Shown here piece after piece: positions 15,879 through 24,276 of a DNA stretch of 52,368 bases; the stretch's first letter is position 1, and every line of letters starts with the position of its first letter. The notes under the pieces were generated by a model. That model was not told where the DNA came from. It made no database searches and saw nothing but the letters and a program-made list of their open reading frames with translations. Origin of the DNA: Candidatus Nanopelagicales bacterium (GTDB lineage: Bacteria > Actinomycetota > Actinomycetes > S36-B12 > GCA-2699445); the NCBI GenBank assembly GCA_030700225.1, contig JAUYJT010000023.1:1-52368 (forward strand). Direction: 5' to 3'. The position numbers and the translations under genes were made by a program.

Positions 15879-16739
15879 GTGTGCCGCTTGTTCGGGATGA
15901 ACGCTGGTCGCCGGACAGTGCGCGCCGAGTATTGGCTGGCCGACGCCCCTGACAGCATGCTCGAGCAGAGCCGCCGCAACCCCGACGGTTCCGGGATCGG
16001 GTGGTACGAAGCGGACGGGAAGCCACGCGTGGATAAGCAGTCAGCCGCCGCGTACGCCGATCCGGAGTTCGAGCGGACAGCGAGCCGAGTCACAGCCACC
16101 ACGCTCGTTACCCACGTGCGTTTCGCCACGGTTGGGGCGCACACGGTCGCGAACACTCACCCGTTCCGCATGAGGGGCCGGTTGATGGCTCACAACGGCG
16201 GCTTCGGTGACCTGGACCGCGTCGACCAGCAACTCGGCCCGTACAGAGACCTCGTACTTGGGCAGACCGACTCGGAGAGATTCGCGGCGCTGATCTGCCA
16301 GCAGACAGACGTCCACGATGGCGACGTGGCGTCCGGCATGGTCCATGCCGCCAAATGGCTGGCCCGCAACGTCCCAGTCTCATCATTGAACTGCGTGGTC
16401 GTCTCTCCCGGCAGGATGTGGGCCCTTCGCTACCCTGACTGCCGTTCGCTGCACGTCGCGACCAGGTCTGTGTGTGACGGCTCGCGCGAACCGGGCTGGA
16501 GCGGCCGGTCGCGACTCGCGGAGCATCGCATCATGGGCGATCCCGACGGCGAGTCAACGCGAGTCGCGCTCGTTGCCAGCGAGAGGATTGACGGGCGTGA
16601 CGACTGGCGGCAGCTGGATCCCGGGGAACTGCTCTACATTGACGAGGATCTGCGGGTGGAGTCGCATAAGGCGGTAGAAGGCCCCCCCGAGTTTCCGCAG
16701 CCAGCGGGTAACTCGGATCCGAACGATGACAGCGATTGA
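15879..16739 (+). CDS. class II glutamine amidotransferase
   Basis: The protein must begin at the GTG at 15879, because the next codon is the nucleophile Cys2 (V/M-C-R-L-F-G), exposed after Met removal in Ntn glutaminases; AGAGAGGAAG just upstream is the ribosome site. Later blocks of the YafJ-like family are clear: NPDGSGIGWY, THVRFATVGAHTVANTHPF and AHNGGFGDLD (Arg, Asn and Gly of the glutamine pocket), and LGQTDSERFAALI. There is no fused synthase domain, so the acceptor of the ammonia is unknown. An acidic, disordered tail closes the protein. The CZB-GGDEF gene follows after 19 bp and may be co-transcribed. Confidence 0.85.
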   Translation: MCRLFGMNAGRRTVRAEYWLADAPDSMLEQSRRNPDGSGIGWYEADGKPRVDKQSAAAYADPEFERTASRVTATTLVTHVRFATVGAHTVANTHPFRMRGRLMAHNGGFGDLDRVDQQLGPYRDLVLGQTDSERFAALICQQTDVHDGDVASGMVHAAKWLARNVPVSSLNCVVVSPGRMWALRYPDCRSLHVATRSVCDGSREPGWSGRSRLAEHRIMGDPDGESTRVALVASERIDGRDDWRQLDPGELLYIDEDLRVESHKAVEGPPEFPQPAGNSDPNDDSD

Positions 16740-16758
16740 TCGTAGGGAGATACGCGGC

Positions 16759-17652
16759 ATGGCGACGACTAGCGAAAGACCGTACCAGGATCTGTTGCGC
16801 TGGAGCACCGGGCTGGACAAGGCCGGATGGGACCATGTCGCCTGGCTGATGGACTGGCACAGGGCGATCATGTGCGGTGTGCCGCTGGAGCGCGGTTTGG
16901 AAGAGCCTGACGCGCACAATCTGTGCGGTTTCGGGCAGTGGCTCTACGGGGACGGTGCGGACCTGCTCGAAAGTGACGACCGGATACAGTCCGTTGAGCG
17001 AATTCATCGTCGGATGCACGACAGGGCGCGTGAGATGCTGCGGTCGGCGCGCCAATCTGGGCAGGTGGACCCCGCGGAGTACGACGACCTGTTGAATCTG
17101 CGAGGTGTGTTCCACACCCGGGTCAAGACGTGGCAGCGTGGGTTGCTGAAGCAGCTGTTCAACACGGACCCGCTAACCGGCCTCCTGAATCGGCGAAGCT
17201 TGGACAGCTTGCTGGGAGACATGATCTGCGAGTGCGCGAACTTCGACGATGGGTGTCAGATCGCGATCGTGAACGTGGACCGTTTGAAGCGGGTGAATGA
17301 TCGGCATGGAACCAGCGTCGGCGACGAGGTTCTAAGGACACTCGGTTCGCACATGTCCCAGCGATTGCGGTCATCCGATCTGGTTGTCCGGTACCGGGGC
17401 GACCAGTTCCTGGTGTGCTTCCCGCACAGGACGGTGGATCAGGCCTTCGACGCGCTCGACAGGATCCGCCGCACGATTTCGGGCCGCAACCTGCGCATGG
17501 GGCAGGGCGTCGACGTGACTGTGTCTGTGTCAGTGGGACTGGCCAGCTGGGATGGTAGCGAGGACGTGAAGGAGACGATCAAGCGCGCTGAGTGGGCCGT
17601 GTCCGAGGCGAAGCGTGCGGGCCGAAACTCGGTCACGGTGGCTCCCGACTGA
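16759..17652 (+). CDS. CZB-GGDEF protein, DgcZ-like, with degenerate GGDEF site
   Basis: The N-terminal CZB zinc-sensing domain has all four ligands: His26, Cys56 (in LCGFGQWLYG), His83 and His87. Their spacing is the same as in E. coli DgcZ (His22, Cys52, His79, His83). A GGDEF domain follows from ~140 (TDPLTGLLNRRSLD). Its signature, however, reads RGDQF instead of GG(D/E)EF, and the metal-binding DxD before FK is NVD. These changes remove the catalytic Glu and one metal Asp, so c-di-GMP synthesis is unlikely unless the site has been rebuilt; a zinc- or nucleotide-sensing role is possible. ATG 16759 is preferred because GGGAG lies 9 nt upstream; an in-frame ATG at 16726 overlaps the preceding gene. 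Confidence 0.82.
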   Translation: MATTSERPYQDLLRWSTGLDKAGWDHVAWLMDWHRAIMCGVPLERGLEEPDAHNLCGFGQWLYGDGADLLESDDRIQSVERIHRRMHDRAREMLRSARQSGQVDPAEYDDLLNLRGVFHTRVKTWQRGLLKQLFNTDPLTGLLNRRSLDSLLGDMICECANFDDGCQIAIVNVDRLKRVNDRHGTSVGDEVLRTLGSHMSQRLRSSDLVVRYRGDQFLVCFPHRTVDQAFDALDRIRRTISGRNLRMGQGVDVTVSVSVGLASWDGSEDVKETIKRAEWAVSEAKRAGRNSVTVAPD

Positions 17653-17701
17653 TCCGGATGAGCACGGCCCCGGTTTGTCGGCCCTCCGGCGTGGCGAGTG
17701 G

Positions 17702-20170
17702 TCAGGAACCGAGTGCTTCTCCAACGACGCTGGCCGCTCGCAATCCCATGGACATGATCGTCATCTGCGGATTGACTCCCAGCGAAGTGGGGACACACGA
17801 CCCGTCGGCGACGAACAGGTTGTCGAAGCCGAATACCTTGTGCTCGAAGTCGACAACCGCGTTGTCCGGAGAACCGCCCATGCGAGCCGTTCCGAGCGGA
17901 TGGAACGCCATCCCACGGTACTTGCGCGCCGGCAGCCTCAGCCTTCGAAGCGCCCGGGCATCATGCACGTTCATCACCGAGTCGACGCCGTTGATGAACG
18001 GCATTACCTCGTCCGCGCCGCCGCGCAGGAGCATCTCGGCCAGTGCCGCCGATCCTTTGCGGAATGATTCCATGACCCTGGGCGTCAGCGAGTACCTGAT
18101 CAAGGGTCTGCCGTTTGGTCCGATCGACACCGACCCAACGCCGGTGTCCCGGACCATGAATCCGAACTGCCCGACCTTCCCCCACGCGTCCAGCCATCTG
18201 GTCAGCTCCTCGCCCCGCTGCATGAGTGATGGAGCCGCCAATTGCGGCGGGACGTAGAAGCCTTCGAAGCGAATCCTGTCATCGGCTAGTCCGTCCACGA
18301 AGTAACCCTGTGGGATCGCTCGCCAGGGCTGGTCCTGATCCTCGGCGAAGAGCGCGAGGGCGCCTAGAGCTGGGTGGATGGACAGGTTGCGTCCCAGCCA
18401 CGGTAGGTTCACGCCGTTGCGCCGCAGCAACAGTGGGGTCAGGAGTGAGCCGGCGGCTACGATGACCGCCCGAGCGTGCACTTCCACGCTCTTGGGTGCC
18501 CCGCCGGAGTCTTGCCCCTCGACCAGGACGCCGACCACTTTGCGGCCGGTCATCAGGATCCGCGTGACTGGCAGCCCCGTGTAGAGGCGGGCCCCGGCCT
18601 TCAAGGCGCGTGGGACCCAGCTGACGTTGGAACCGCGCTTGGCGTCGGTCGGACAACCGGCGAAGCACACGCCCTGAGCGTCACATCCCGGCGCGTTGCG
18701 CCGCAGCGGGCCGTGGTGCCCGCCCATCTCTGAGGCACCCTTGGCGATCACTTCAGCGATGCGGCCCAGGTACTCAGGCTCGCCCTCGGCGACCTGAAGC
18801 TCGGCCTCAACCTGGTCCAGCCACGATCCGAAGACGCCAGGCTCGAAGTCGCTCGGGAACCCGCTGGCCCGCCATTCGCCCAACACGGCGTCGGGAGTCC
18901 GGAAGCACGTACCGCTGTTGATCGCGGTCGTGCCGCCAACCATCCGGCCGATAGGCGTGATGAGGGAGGTGTTGCCCAGGGTCAGGTTCACGTTTAGGCT
19001 GCCCTCGCGCAAGAATCGCAGCAGCCTGTCCTGAGGCGGTCCGGAGAACTGTGGCCTGCGTTCGTACCGGCCCTCCTCGATGATCACCACGCCCAGGCCC
19101 TGCTCGGCAAGGCTTGCAGCCGAAGATCCTCCGCCAGCTCCCGACCCGATTACGACGACGTCGCAGTCGATCCGGGTCGTCGGCTCCAAGCTCTCCGGCG
19201 AGATCACCTCGGCCATCCACTGGGGCAAAGGAGCGTCGACTGGCTTCGCGTAGGCCTCGATTCCCAATCGCTGGAGGTAGTCGGGTCTGCTGAAATGCGC
19301 CATCTTGAGGGGGGCGGTGAGCGCCAACAGTGTCGTGCGCCCCAAGGTGCCACCCAGGCCTTCGATCCGGTCCAGCAGCTTGCGACGGCGATCCAGCGAC
19401 AGCTTGGCGAACTTGTGGCCGAAGTTGGACACGGCGACGGCATCTAGAGCCCGAAGCCCCGCGCGGTAGAGCGAGGCGGTAACGGGAGGAAGGCTGTCCA
19501 CAACCGCCTGGGCTCCAGCGACGGTGACTTCGTCGGGGGCGGGAACGATTTCGCCCTCGGTCAGGACCGCCTCGGCCAGCGCCAGCAGGCTCTCGTGATC
19601 GCTCTTGGACCAGTCTTCGCAGTGAGCCGACACGTCGGAACCGTTCATGCCCCTCCCCCTCCCCGGCGCTGTGCGCCGGGTGGGGGTACCCCTCCCCCTC
19701 CCCGGCGCTGTGCGCCGGGCGGGGGGACCCCCAGGCAGGGCCGTCGACGCCAGTGAGAACGAGCGGGCGAATGACAGTAGGTCATCGCCGTGGAAGTTCA
19801 TCGTGCCTGTAGCCACCGTGACGCCGTTGCGTTCCAGGCGGGTCGACATGGTTGTCATCGAGCTGTAGGGATGACGGAGTCTGACGTCCTTCTGGCCCCA
19901 CAGGCGGCACGGATTGCCTTCATCGTCTGTGAAGTCGATGTCATACACCAGGCGGCGACCGATCAGAGGCCTGACTAGCACCGTGCCAGTGCACGATGTT
20001 TCTCCTGCCCAAGGCTGGGCCAGTATCGTTCCGGTGACCTTCGCCTGGCCGTTCACCAGGAACCGGCCCGCTTTCTTGGCGTCGCAGCGGATGTCGATCG
20101 ATACGTGGCCTGTGTTGCCCTCATTGTCATGTAGCTCGCCGCTCATGCGCTCGAAGAAGAAGGCACCCAT
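17702..20170 (-). CDS. GMC-family FAD alcohol oxidase/dehydrogenase with N-terminal beta domain
   Basis: One open frame of 822 residues has two parts. Residues 1-~150 form a beta-rich domain of the type seen attached to some actinobacterial cholesterol-oxidase-like GMC proteins (RRLVYDIDFTDDEGNP, RLWGQKDVRLRH, TMSTRL). Residues ~175-822 are a GMC flavoenzyme: FAD loop VVVIGSGAGGGSSAA, the Cys-rich CDAQGVCFAGCPTDAKRGS block, and the C-terminal HPLGTARMG and SLGVNPQMTIMS with catalytic His and Asn. The two parts are joined by a tandem GC-rich palindrome translated as two PxRRTAPGRGRG units. An ATG at 19648 just after it, with GGGGAGGGG in front, could start a separate 648-residue GMC protein, so fusion and two-gene models are both open. 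It is the last gene of the FadR-ALDH operon; the start at 20170 has AAGGGAG. Confidence 0.82.
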   Translation of the reverse strand: MGAFFFERMSGELHDNEGNTGHVSIDIRCDAKKAGRFLVNGQAKVTGTILAQPWAGETSCTGTVLVRPLIGRRLVYDIDFTDDEGNPCRLWGQKDVRLRHPYSSMTTMSTRLERNGVTVATGTMNFHGDDLLSFARSFSLASTALPGGPPARRTAPGRGRGTPTRRTAPGRGRGMNGSDVSAHCEDWSKSDHESLLALAEAVLTEGEIVPAPDEVTVAGAQAVVDSLPPVTASLYRAGLRALDAVAVSNFGHKFAKLSLDRRRKLLDRIEGLGGTLGRTTLLALTAPLKMAHFSRPDYLQRLGIEAYAKPVDAPLPQWMAEVISPESLEPTTRIDCDVVVIGSGAGGGSSAASLAEQGLGVVIIEEGRYERRPQFSGPPQDRLLRFLREGSLNVNLTLGNTSLITPIGRMVGGTTAINSGTCFRTPDAVLGEWRASGFPSDFEPGVFGSWLDQVEAELQVAEGEPEYLGRIAEVIAKGASEMGGHHGPLRRNAPGCDAQGVCFAGCPTDAKRGSNVSWVPRALKAGARLYTGLPVTRILMTGRKVVGVLVEGQDSGGAPKSVEVHARAVIVAAGSLLTPLLLRRNGVNLPWLGRNLSIHPALGALALFAEDQDQPWRAIPQGYFVDGLADDRIRFEGFYVPPQLAAPSLMQRGEELTRWLDAWGKVGQFGFMVRDTGVGSVSIGPNGRPLIRYSLTPRVMESFRKGSAALAEMLLRGGADEVMPFINGVDSVMNVHDARALRRLRLPARKYRGMAFHPLGTARMGGSPDNAVVDFEHKVFGFDNLFVADGSCVPTSLGVNPQMTIMSMGLRAASVVGEALGS
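19650..19735 (+). repeat. GC-rich palindrome, two tandem units, inside the GMC reading frame
   Basis: A 31-bp sequence (CCCCTCCCCCTCCCCGGCGC plus TGTGCGCCGGG) is repeated perfectly at 19650-19680 and 19689-19719. It is followed by a G-run/C-run that pairs back. Related palindromes lie at 24991-25034 and 46997-47050. No stop codon occurs in the frame used. Confidence 0.85.
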
Positions 20171-20200
20171 CGTCGCTCCCTTTCGCTGGTCGGATCCGGG

Positions 20201-21217
20201 CTAGATGACCGGTTGGACCTGTGGGTTCTCGGTCTGCTGCAGGAACTCAAGTGCCCCCCCGAACTGGCTGCGGCACTCGAACTCGTCGTCGTTGGCGGGC
20301 TTGACGTTCAGCGTCACCTCCGACGTCTTGCTGTTCAGGCAGTAGCTGCGCTGCCCGTTCGGGTTGTCGTAGCCCAGGCAGACCATGCGCGCGGGGTTGG
20401 CGATCATTGTCAGAAGGGCTTGTCCGTCCCGTCCGCGCATTCTCAACTGCCATTTGGGGAAGGCGAGCTTGGGAGTCTGCCGCCACAGATCCACGAGCCG
20501 GTCGAAGCGGAACTCCTTGCCGTTGCGGCGCACGGTCAGCATGGACAGCAGCGGAGTGGTGACCGGGCCGAGCTGAACCCGGCCGCTGGCACCCTCCATC
20601 ATCGCGAATGGGCGGGATTGGGAGTCGGTGAAAACGCACTGACCCCAGGCGTATTCGGGGGAGTGAGCCTCACCCCAGTTGTGGCCCTGCATCCCGAACC
20701 AGTCGTCGATCAGCCATTCGGCGCCATCCCAGGTGACGGATCCTGAGTAGCTGGCTACCGGGAACGGTGTCAACAGCTTGTTCTTCGGCACGGGGGCATC
20801 GATGAGCTTCCTGGTCGGCAGAAGCGACAGGGGTTCGCCCAGGAATCCGGGCACCCGCGCGAGCGTCAGGTCCCAGGAGAGCTTGCCCGACTCGGTGTCG
20901 ATGCTTCCTACTGCTGTTCCACCGTCCGAGTCCAGCCGCATCGTCGTTCCGGCTATTTCGGTGACGAGCGGAGTTTCGCCGCCGGTGATCGTGGCGTCCC
21001 CGATGGGCACCGTCTCGCGGGCAGCGGAAGTCCGGTCGCCGTCGAAGACGCTCACCCAGGTCTCGGCCACGGCCGAGCCGTCAGCGCGGCACAGCACGGT
21101 GGACTTGATCCAAACTGAGCGGGGGCTCTTGGGATCGTTCGCCCTCAGGAACCAACTCTCGACGCATTTGCTGCCGACTTTGTAGCGGGGTGCGTTGTCG
21201 GCTAGTGCGATGCTCAT
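20201..21217 (-). CDS. CrtC/AttH-like lipocalin-fold protein
   Basis: This 338-residue protein is dominated by beta strands and has the motif DDWFGMQGHNWGEAHSPEYA around residues 165-185. That motif is typical of hydroxyneurosporene-synthase (CrtC)/AttH-like proteins, whose members hydrate or otherwise handle isoprenoid or lipid substrates. It has no signal peptide or membrane segment. A strong ribosome site (AGAAGGAG) precedes the start. It sits between ALDH (15 bp) and GMC oxidase (30 bp), so it most likely acts on, or binds, the same hydrophobic alcohol/aldehyde substrate; this is inferred from context. Confidence 0.65.
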   Translation of the reverse strand: MSIALADNAPRYKVGSKCVESWFLRANDPKSPRSVWIKSTVLCRADGSAVAETWVSVFDGDRTSAARETVPIGDATITGGETPLVTEIAGTTMRLDSDGGTAVGSIDTESGKLSWDLTLARVPGFLGEPLSLLPTRKLIDAPVPKNKLLTPFPVASYSGSVTWDGAEWLIDDWFGMQGHNWGEAHSPEYAWGQCVFTDSQSRPFAMMEGASGRVQLGPVTTPLLSMLTVRRNGKEFRFDRLVDLWRQTPKLAFPKWQLRMRGRDGQALLTMIANPARMVCLGYDNPNGQRSYCLNSKTSEVTLNVKPANDDEFECRSQFGGALEFLQQTENPQVQPVI

Positions 21218-21232
21218 TTGGGTCTCCTTCTG

Positions 21233-22786
21233 CTAGAGCCTCGGATTGCGTGTCAACAGGGGAACGATGGAAACTCCGGCCTTGGCGACCTTCACGGCTC
21301 GCCTGACCGGGTTCTCGACGGCCAGGGCCCGGCCGAGCTTCGACATTGTGGCTTCGAGATCGGGTCCATATGGGTACCACCAGGGGCGCTTGGCGTTCGG
21401 GCCCGCGAACTTCGGCACTTCGATCACTTTGGTCCAAGTCGCGTCGAGCAAGCCTTCATCCCCATGGCTGCGACCGAATCCTGACAAGCCCACGCCACCC
21501 CAGGGAATCTCGGGGGAGCCGTAGCACGTCGCGGCGACGTCATTGACGCAGACGACTCCAGCTCGCAGCTTGGCGGCCATCGCCTTCGCGGCGTCAAGGT
21601 CGGCTGTGAAGATGCTGGCGGTGAGTCCGTATTCGGTGGCGTTGTGCATCGAGATCGCTTCGTCGTCGTCGTCAAACGGCAGCACCGCCAGGACGGGTCC
21701 GAAGGTTTCCGAGCGCCATGCCTCGGTTTCGGCGACCTGTGAGCCCGTCAGCAACGTGGGTTCGAGCTTGCGTCCGGGCAGGAAGGTGCCCCCAGCGGCC
21801 TGCGTGGCTCCTGCGTTCCGGGCGTTGAGCATGTGCTCCTGCCACACATGGAGCTGCTTGTCGTCGACGGCGGGCCCGAGCTCACGGGATCGATCGATGC
21901 GGTTCATCTTGTCCGCGATCCTGACTACGAGGGCATCGTGGATCGATCGGTGGACAAGCAGCCGCTCGACCGAGGCGCAGGCCTGTCCGGCGTTGAATGT
22001 CGCGCCCCACGCCGCCGCGGAGGCCGTGAACTCCAGGTCCGCGTCGGCTCGCACGATCATCGCGTCGACTCCGCCAAGCTCGAGGCTGACCGGGATCGGG
22101 AGCCTGGCGCACGCTGCCATGACCTTGCGGCCAGTGGCCACCGAGCCCGTGAACAGCACCTTGTCCGGTTGCGCTTCGATGAGTCGCTGGCCCAGCGAGC
22201 CATCACCGTAGGCGACCTGGAAGAGTCCCTCGGGCAGGCCGCACTCGCCAAGGAGCTTCTCGATCAGCCGGGCCGAGTCAGGGGTCAGCTCGCTCGGCTT
22301 GAGGACAACGGCGTTTCCCGCCAGAAGCGCTGGAAGTACCTGGCTGAGCGGGATGAAGAACGGTAGGTTCCACGGCGAGATCGCCAGGACGACACCGAAT
22401 GGTTGCCGGACCAACTCAGCGGAGCGGCTCGGGTGGCTCTCGAGGGGGACCGCCTGGGCGCTGAGCACAGCGCTCGCGACGTGGCAGGTGTGTCGCGCGA
22501 ATTGGATCGCGGTCACTGCTTCGTGGGCTACGGCTTCGGCTCTGGGCTTGCCGTTCTCCTCATGGATGGTGTCCGCGATCGGGTCGATGCTCGCTGCGAT
22601 GTTCGCCGCCAAACGCGATAGCCGCCTGGCGCGGGTGGGCAAGCTCATCGCCCCCCAGATTCGCTGAGCCTCTCGCGCCAGCGCCATGATCTCGGCGCTG
22701 TCGGCCTCGGCCGAATCGACCACGATTGGGGTCGCGGACTGGCTCTGACTGCCGGGGATGCCGTTCGCGAGTGTGTCAACGGCCAT
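21233..22786 (-). CDS. aldehyde dehydrogenase (NAD(P)+-dependent)
   Basis: This 517-residue ALDH-superfamily enzyme oxidises an aldehyde to the acid. The NAD-binding stretch (SPWNLPFFIPLSQVLPALLAGN, KPSELTP, FTGSVATGRKV) and the catalytic pair Glu236 (LELGG) and Cys270 (GQACAS) are intact, with the canonical spacing of 34 residues. ETFGPVL and the C-terminal GLSGFGRSHG also fit. ATG 22786 is preferred over longer frames because AAAGGG lies 7 nt upstream; it overlaps the end of the regulator gene by 11 bp, so the two are translationally coupled. Together with the downstream GMC enzyme it would make a two-step alcohol-to-acid route. Confidence 0.88.
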   Translation of the reverse strand: MAVDTLANGIPGSQSQSATPIVVDSAEADSAEIMALAREAQRIWGAMSLPTRARRLSRLAANIAASIDPIADTIHEENGKPRAEAVAHEAVTAIQFARHTCHVASAVLSAQAVPLESHPSRSAELVRQPFGVVLAISPWNLPFFIPLSQVLPALLAGNAVVLKPSELTPDSARLIEKLLGECGLPEGLFQVAYGDGSLGQRLIEAQPDKVLFTGSVATGRKVMAACARLPIPVSLELGGVDAMIVRADADLEFTASAAAWGATFNAGQACASVERLLVHRSIHDALVVRIADKMNRIDRSRELGPAVDDKQLHVWQEHMLNARNAGATQAAGGTFLPGRKLEPTLLTGSQVAETEAWRSETFGPVLAVLPFDDDDEAISMHNATEYGLTASIFTADLDAAKAMAAKLRAGVVCVNDVAATCYGSPEIPWGGVGLSGFGRSHGDEGLLDATWTKVIEVPKFAGPNAKRPWWYPYGPDLEATMSKLGRALAVENPVRRAVKVAKAGVSIVPLLTRNPRL

Positions 22787-23537
22787 GGCCAACCCTTTCG
22801 GTTTCGTCGCTGCTTGTGTCCATGACGCGTCGCTCGGCTTGATCCGACCACGCCACCAGAGCCGCGGCGCCATACAAGCGCATCGCTTCGCCCGCCGCTT
22901 CGGAGTCTGAGCGCTGGATCGCGGCCACGGCTGCGTGGTGAGCGAGAGTGACCATCCGGTCCTGGGGATACAGCGCTGCGAACTGGACGCGGTTCTGTTG
23001 GTAGGCGGCGCCGATGGCGCTGAGCATCAGTCGGAGCACCTGGTTGCCGGAGGCCACGATGAGGGTTTCGAAGAACGCGTAGTCAGCTTCCTGGATCGCG
23101 TCCACGCCTCGCGCCAGGTCCAGGGCGTCAAGCGCCCGCTGAAGCGCGGCGATGTCCTGTGCGGTCGCCCGGCTGGCTGCCTGCGCCCCGGTGAACCCGA
23201 GCAGCTCGGTGCGCAGCGTCAGCAGGTCATGCATCATCGCTGGATCCACGCGGCCGTTCGGAGCCAGCAGCCACGGCAACAGGTGTAGACCGGCCCCGGC
23301 CAGGAAGTCGCGGACGGTGACACCGCCTCCATGTCGTACTTCGACTAGACCCCATGCCTCCAGGCTGTGGATGGCTTCTCTGACGCTGGATCGATTCACA
23401 TCGAACTGGCTAGCTAGGTCACGCTCGGATGGGAGGCGTTCGCCGGGTGTGTACTTGCCAGCCAGGACGGCCCCGCGAATCGCGACCGCGATCTGGTCCG
23501 CGACTCGGGTCCTGCTAACAGGCTGGAAGGTGTTCAC
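22776..23537 (-). CDS. GntR/FadR-family transcriptional regulator
   Basis: The N-terminal winged helix-turn-helix (GAVLAGKYTPGERLPSERDL, then FDVNRSSVREAIHSLEAWGLVEVR) is typical GntR. The C-terminal ~150-residue helical FCD domain (ligand and metal binding) places it in the FadR subfamily. GTG 23537 is chosen because GAGAGGGG lies 5-6 nt upstream. It is the first gene of the operon with ALDH, the CrtC-like protein and GMC oxidase. The palindrome at 23572-23586 fits the TGGTnnnACCA half-site rule of FadR-type regulators, so it is likely an autoregulated local repressor released by an operon substrate or product. Confidence 0.85.
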   Translation of the reverse strand: MNTFQPVSRTRVADQIAVAIRGAVLAGKYTPGERLPSERDLASQFDVNRSSVREAIHSLEAWGLVEVRHGGGVTVRDFLAGAGLHLLPWLLAPNGRVDPAMMHDLLTLRTELLGFTGAQAASRATAQDIAALQRALDALDLARGVDAIQEADYAFFETLIVASGNQVLRLMLSAIGAAYQQNRVQFAALYPQDRMVTLAHHAAVAAIQRSDSEAAGEAMRLYGAAALVAWSDQAERRVMDTSSDETERVGHGR

Positions 23538-23571
23538 GAGGCCCCTCTCGTGCCACCGGGCCGGGTGATCC

Positions 23572-23586
23572 AGTGGTCCGACCACT
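23572..23586 (-). promoter_or_regulatory. candidate FadR-type operator AGTGGTCCGACCACT
   Basis: A 15-bp palindrome with only the central base unpaired contains TGGT-CCG-ACCA. FadR-subfamily regulators typically bind TGGTnnnACCA. It lies 34 bp upstream of the regulator's own GTG start. Confidence 0.65.
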
Positions 23587-23687
23587 TTGCCTCGGATGGG
23601 GCCTCATGTCAAGGAACTTCGGCGACTCGCCTCGTTGGCCCGACACGATTGCCCCCGCCCCGCGTCGCCTCGTCCCCTCGTCCCCTC

Positions 23688-23802
23688 GCGGAAACGGCCG
23701 TTCCCGACAAACGCGACAGTTAAGGTACAGACGCGCCCGTTGCAACGGTCGCGTCCTTCAGGAACAGGTGTTTCTTTCGTTAGCGGCCGTTCCCTCCGGC
23801 GG
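23688..23802 (+). repeat. dispersed palindromic element E, copy 2
   Basis: Begins GCGGAAACGGCCGTTCCCGA and ends GCGGCCGTTCCCTCCGGCGG. It has internal GACAAACGCG and TACAGACGCGCCCGTTG blocks shared with copies 1 and 3. It lies in the divergent region between the regulator and the DUF4333 lipoprotein gene, 40 bp upstream of a TAGGCT hexamer at 23842. Confidence 0.8.
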
Positions 23803-23915
23803 AGGGGTTGTCGCTGATCTGCGGCGTTGGCGGGTGGCTGCTAGGCTCCGGCCCAGGCGTTCGCCGGGTTGCTGACAGCCCGGATTGGTGAACTGGGTAA
23901 TTGGATGGAGGACCG

Positions 23916-24206
23916 ATGAACCGTGTTGTGGTTAGCGGAATTGTGGCCGCTGCGGCGATTGGAATCGCCTCCTGCGGTGTCACGCCGATCCTGGACACCG
24001 GTAAGGCGGAAGGCGAGATCGAGAAGGGGATACTTCAGCAGGCTGGGGTTGCCGTGGCCGTGGACTGTCCTGAGGGAATCATCGCTAAAGCCGGTGAGGT
24101 ATTCGAGTGCGTAGGCACAGCCGAGGACGGTGAGAAGATCACGATCAAGGTGACCCAAGAGGACGACGAGGGCAACGTCGCCTGGGAGGTCGTAGCGCCC
24201 AAGTAG
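23916..24206 (+). CDS. DUF4333-type lipoprotein
   Basis: This 96-residue protein has a lipoprotein signal peptide (lipobox IASC) and one DUF4333-like domain: an N-terminal helix beginning after the Cys (DTGKAEGEIEKGILQQAG), then strands VAVDCPEGIIAKAGEVFEC with two Cys likely disulfide-bonded, and KITIKVTQEDDEGNVAWEV. The family is common in actinobacterial envelopes and has no proven function. GGAGG 4 nt before ATG 23916 fixes the start five codons inside the longest frame. Confidence 0.8.
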   Translation: MNRVVVSGIVAAAAIGIASCGVTPILDTGKAEGEIEKGILQQAGVAVAVDCPEGIIAKAGEVFECVGTAEDGEKITIKVTQEDDEGNVAWEVVAPK

Positions 24207-24276
24207 TCAGGCTTCGCTTACCAAACCTGAACACTTCGCTGACGTTGCCCTGTTCCCGCGGGTGCAAGCTCGGGGC

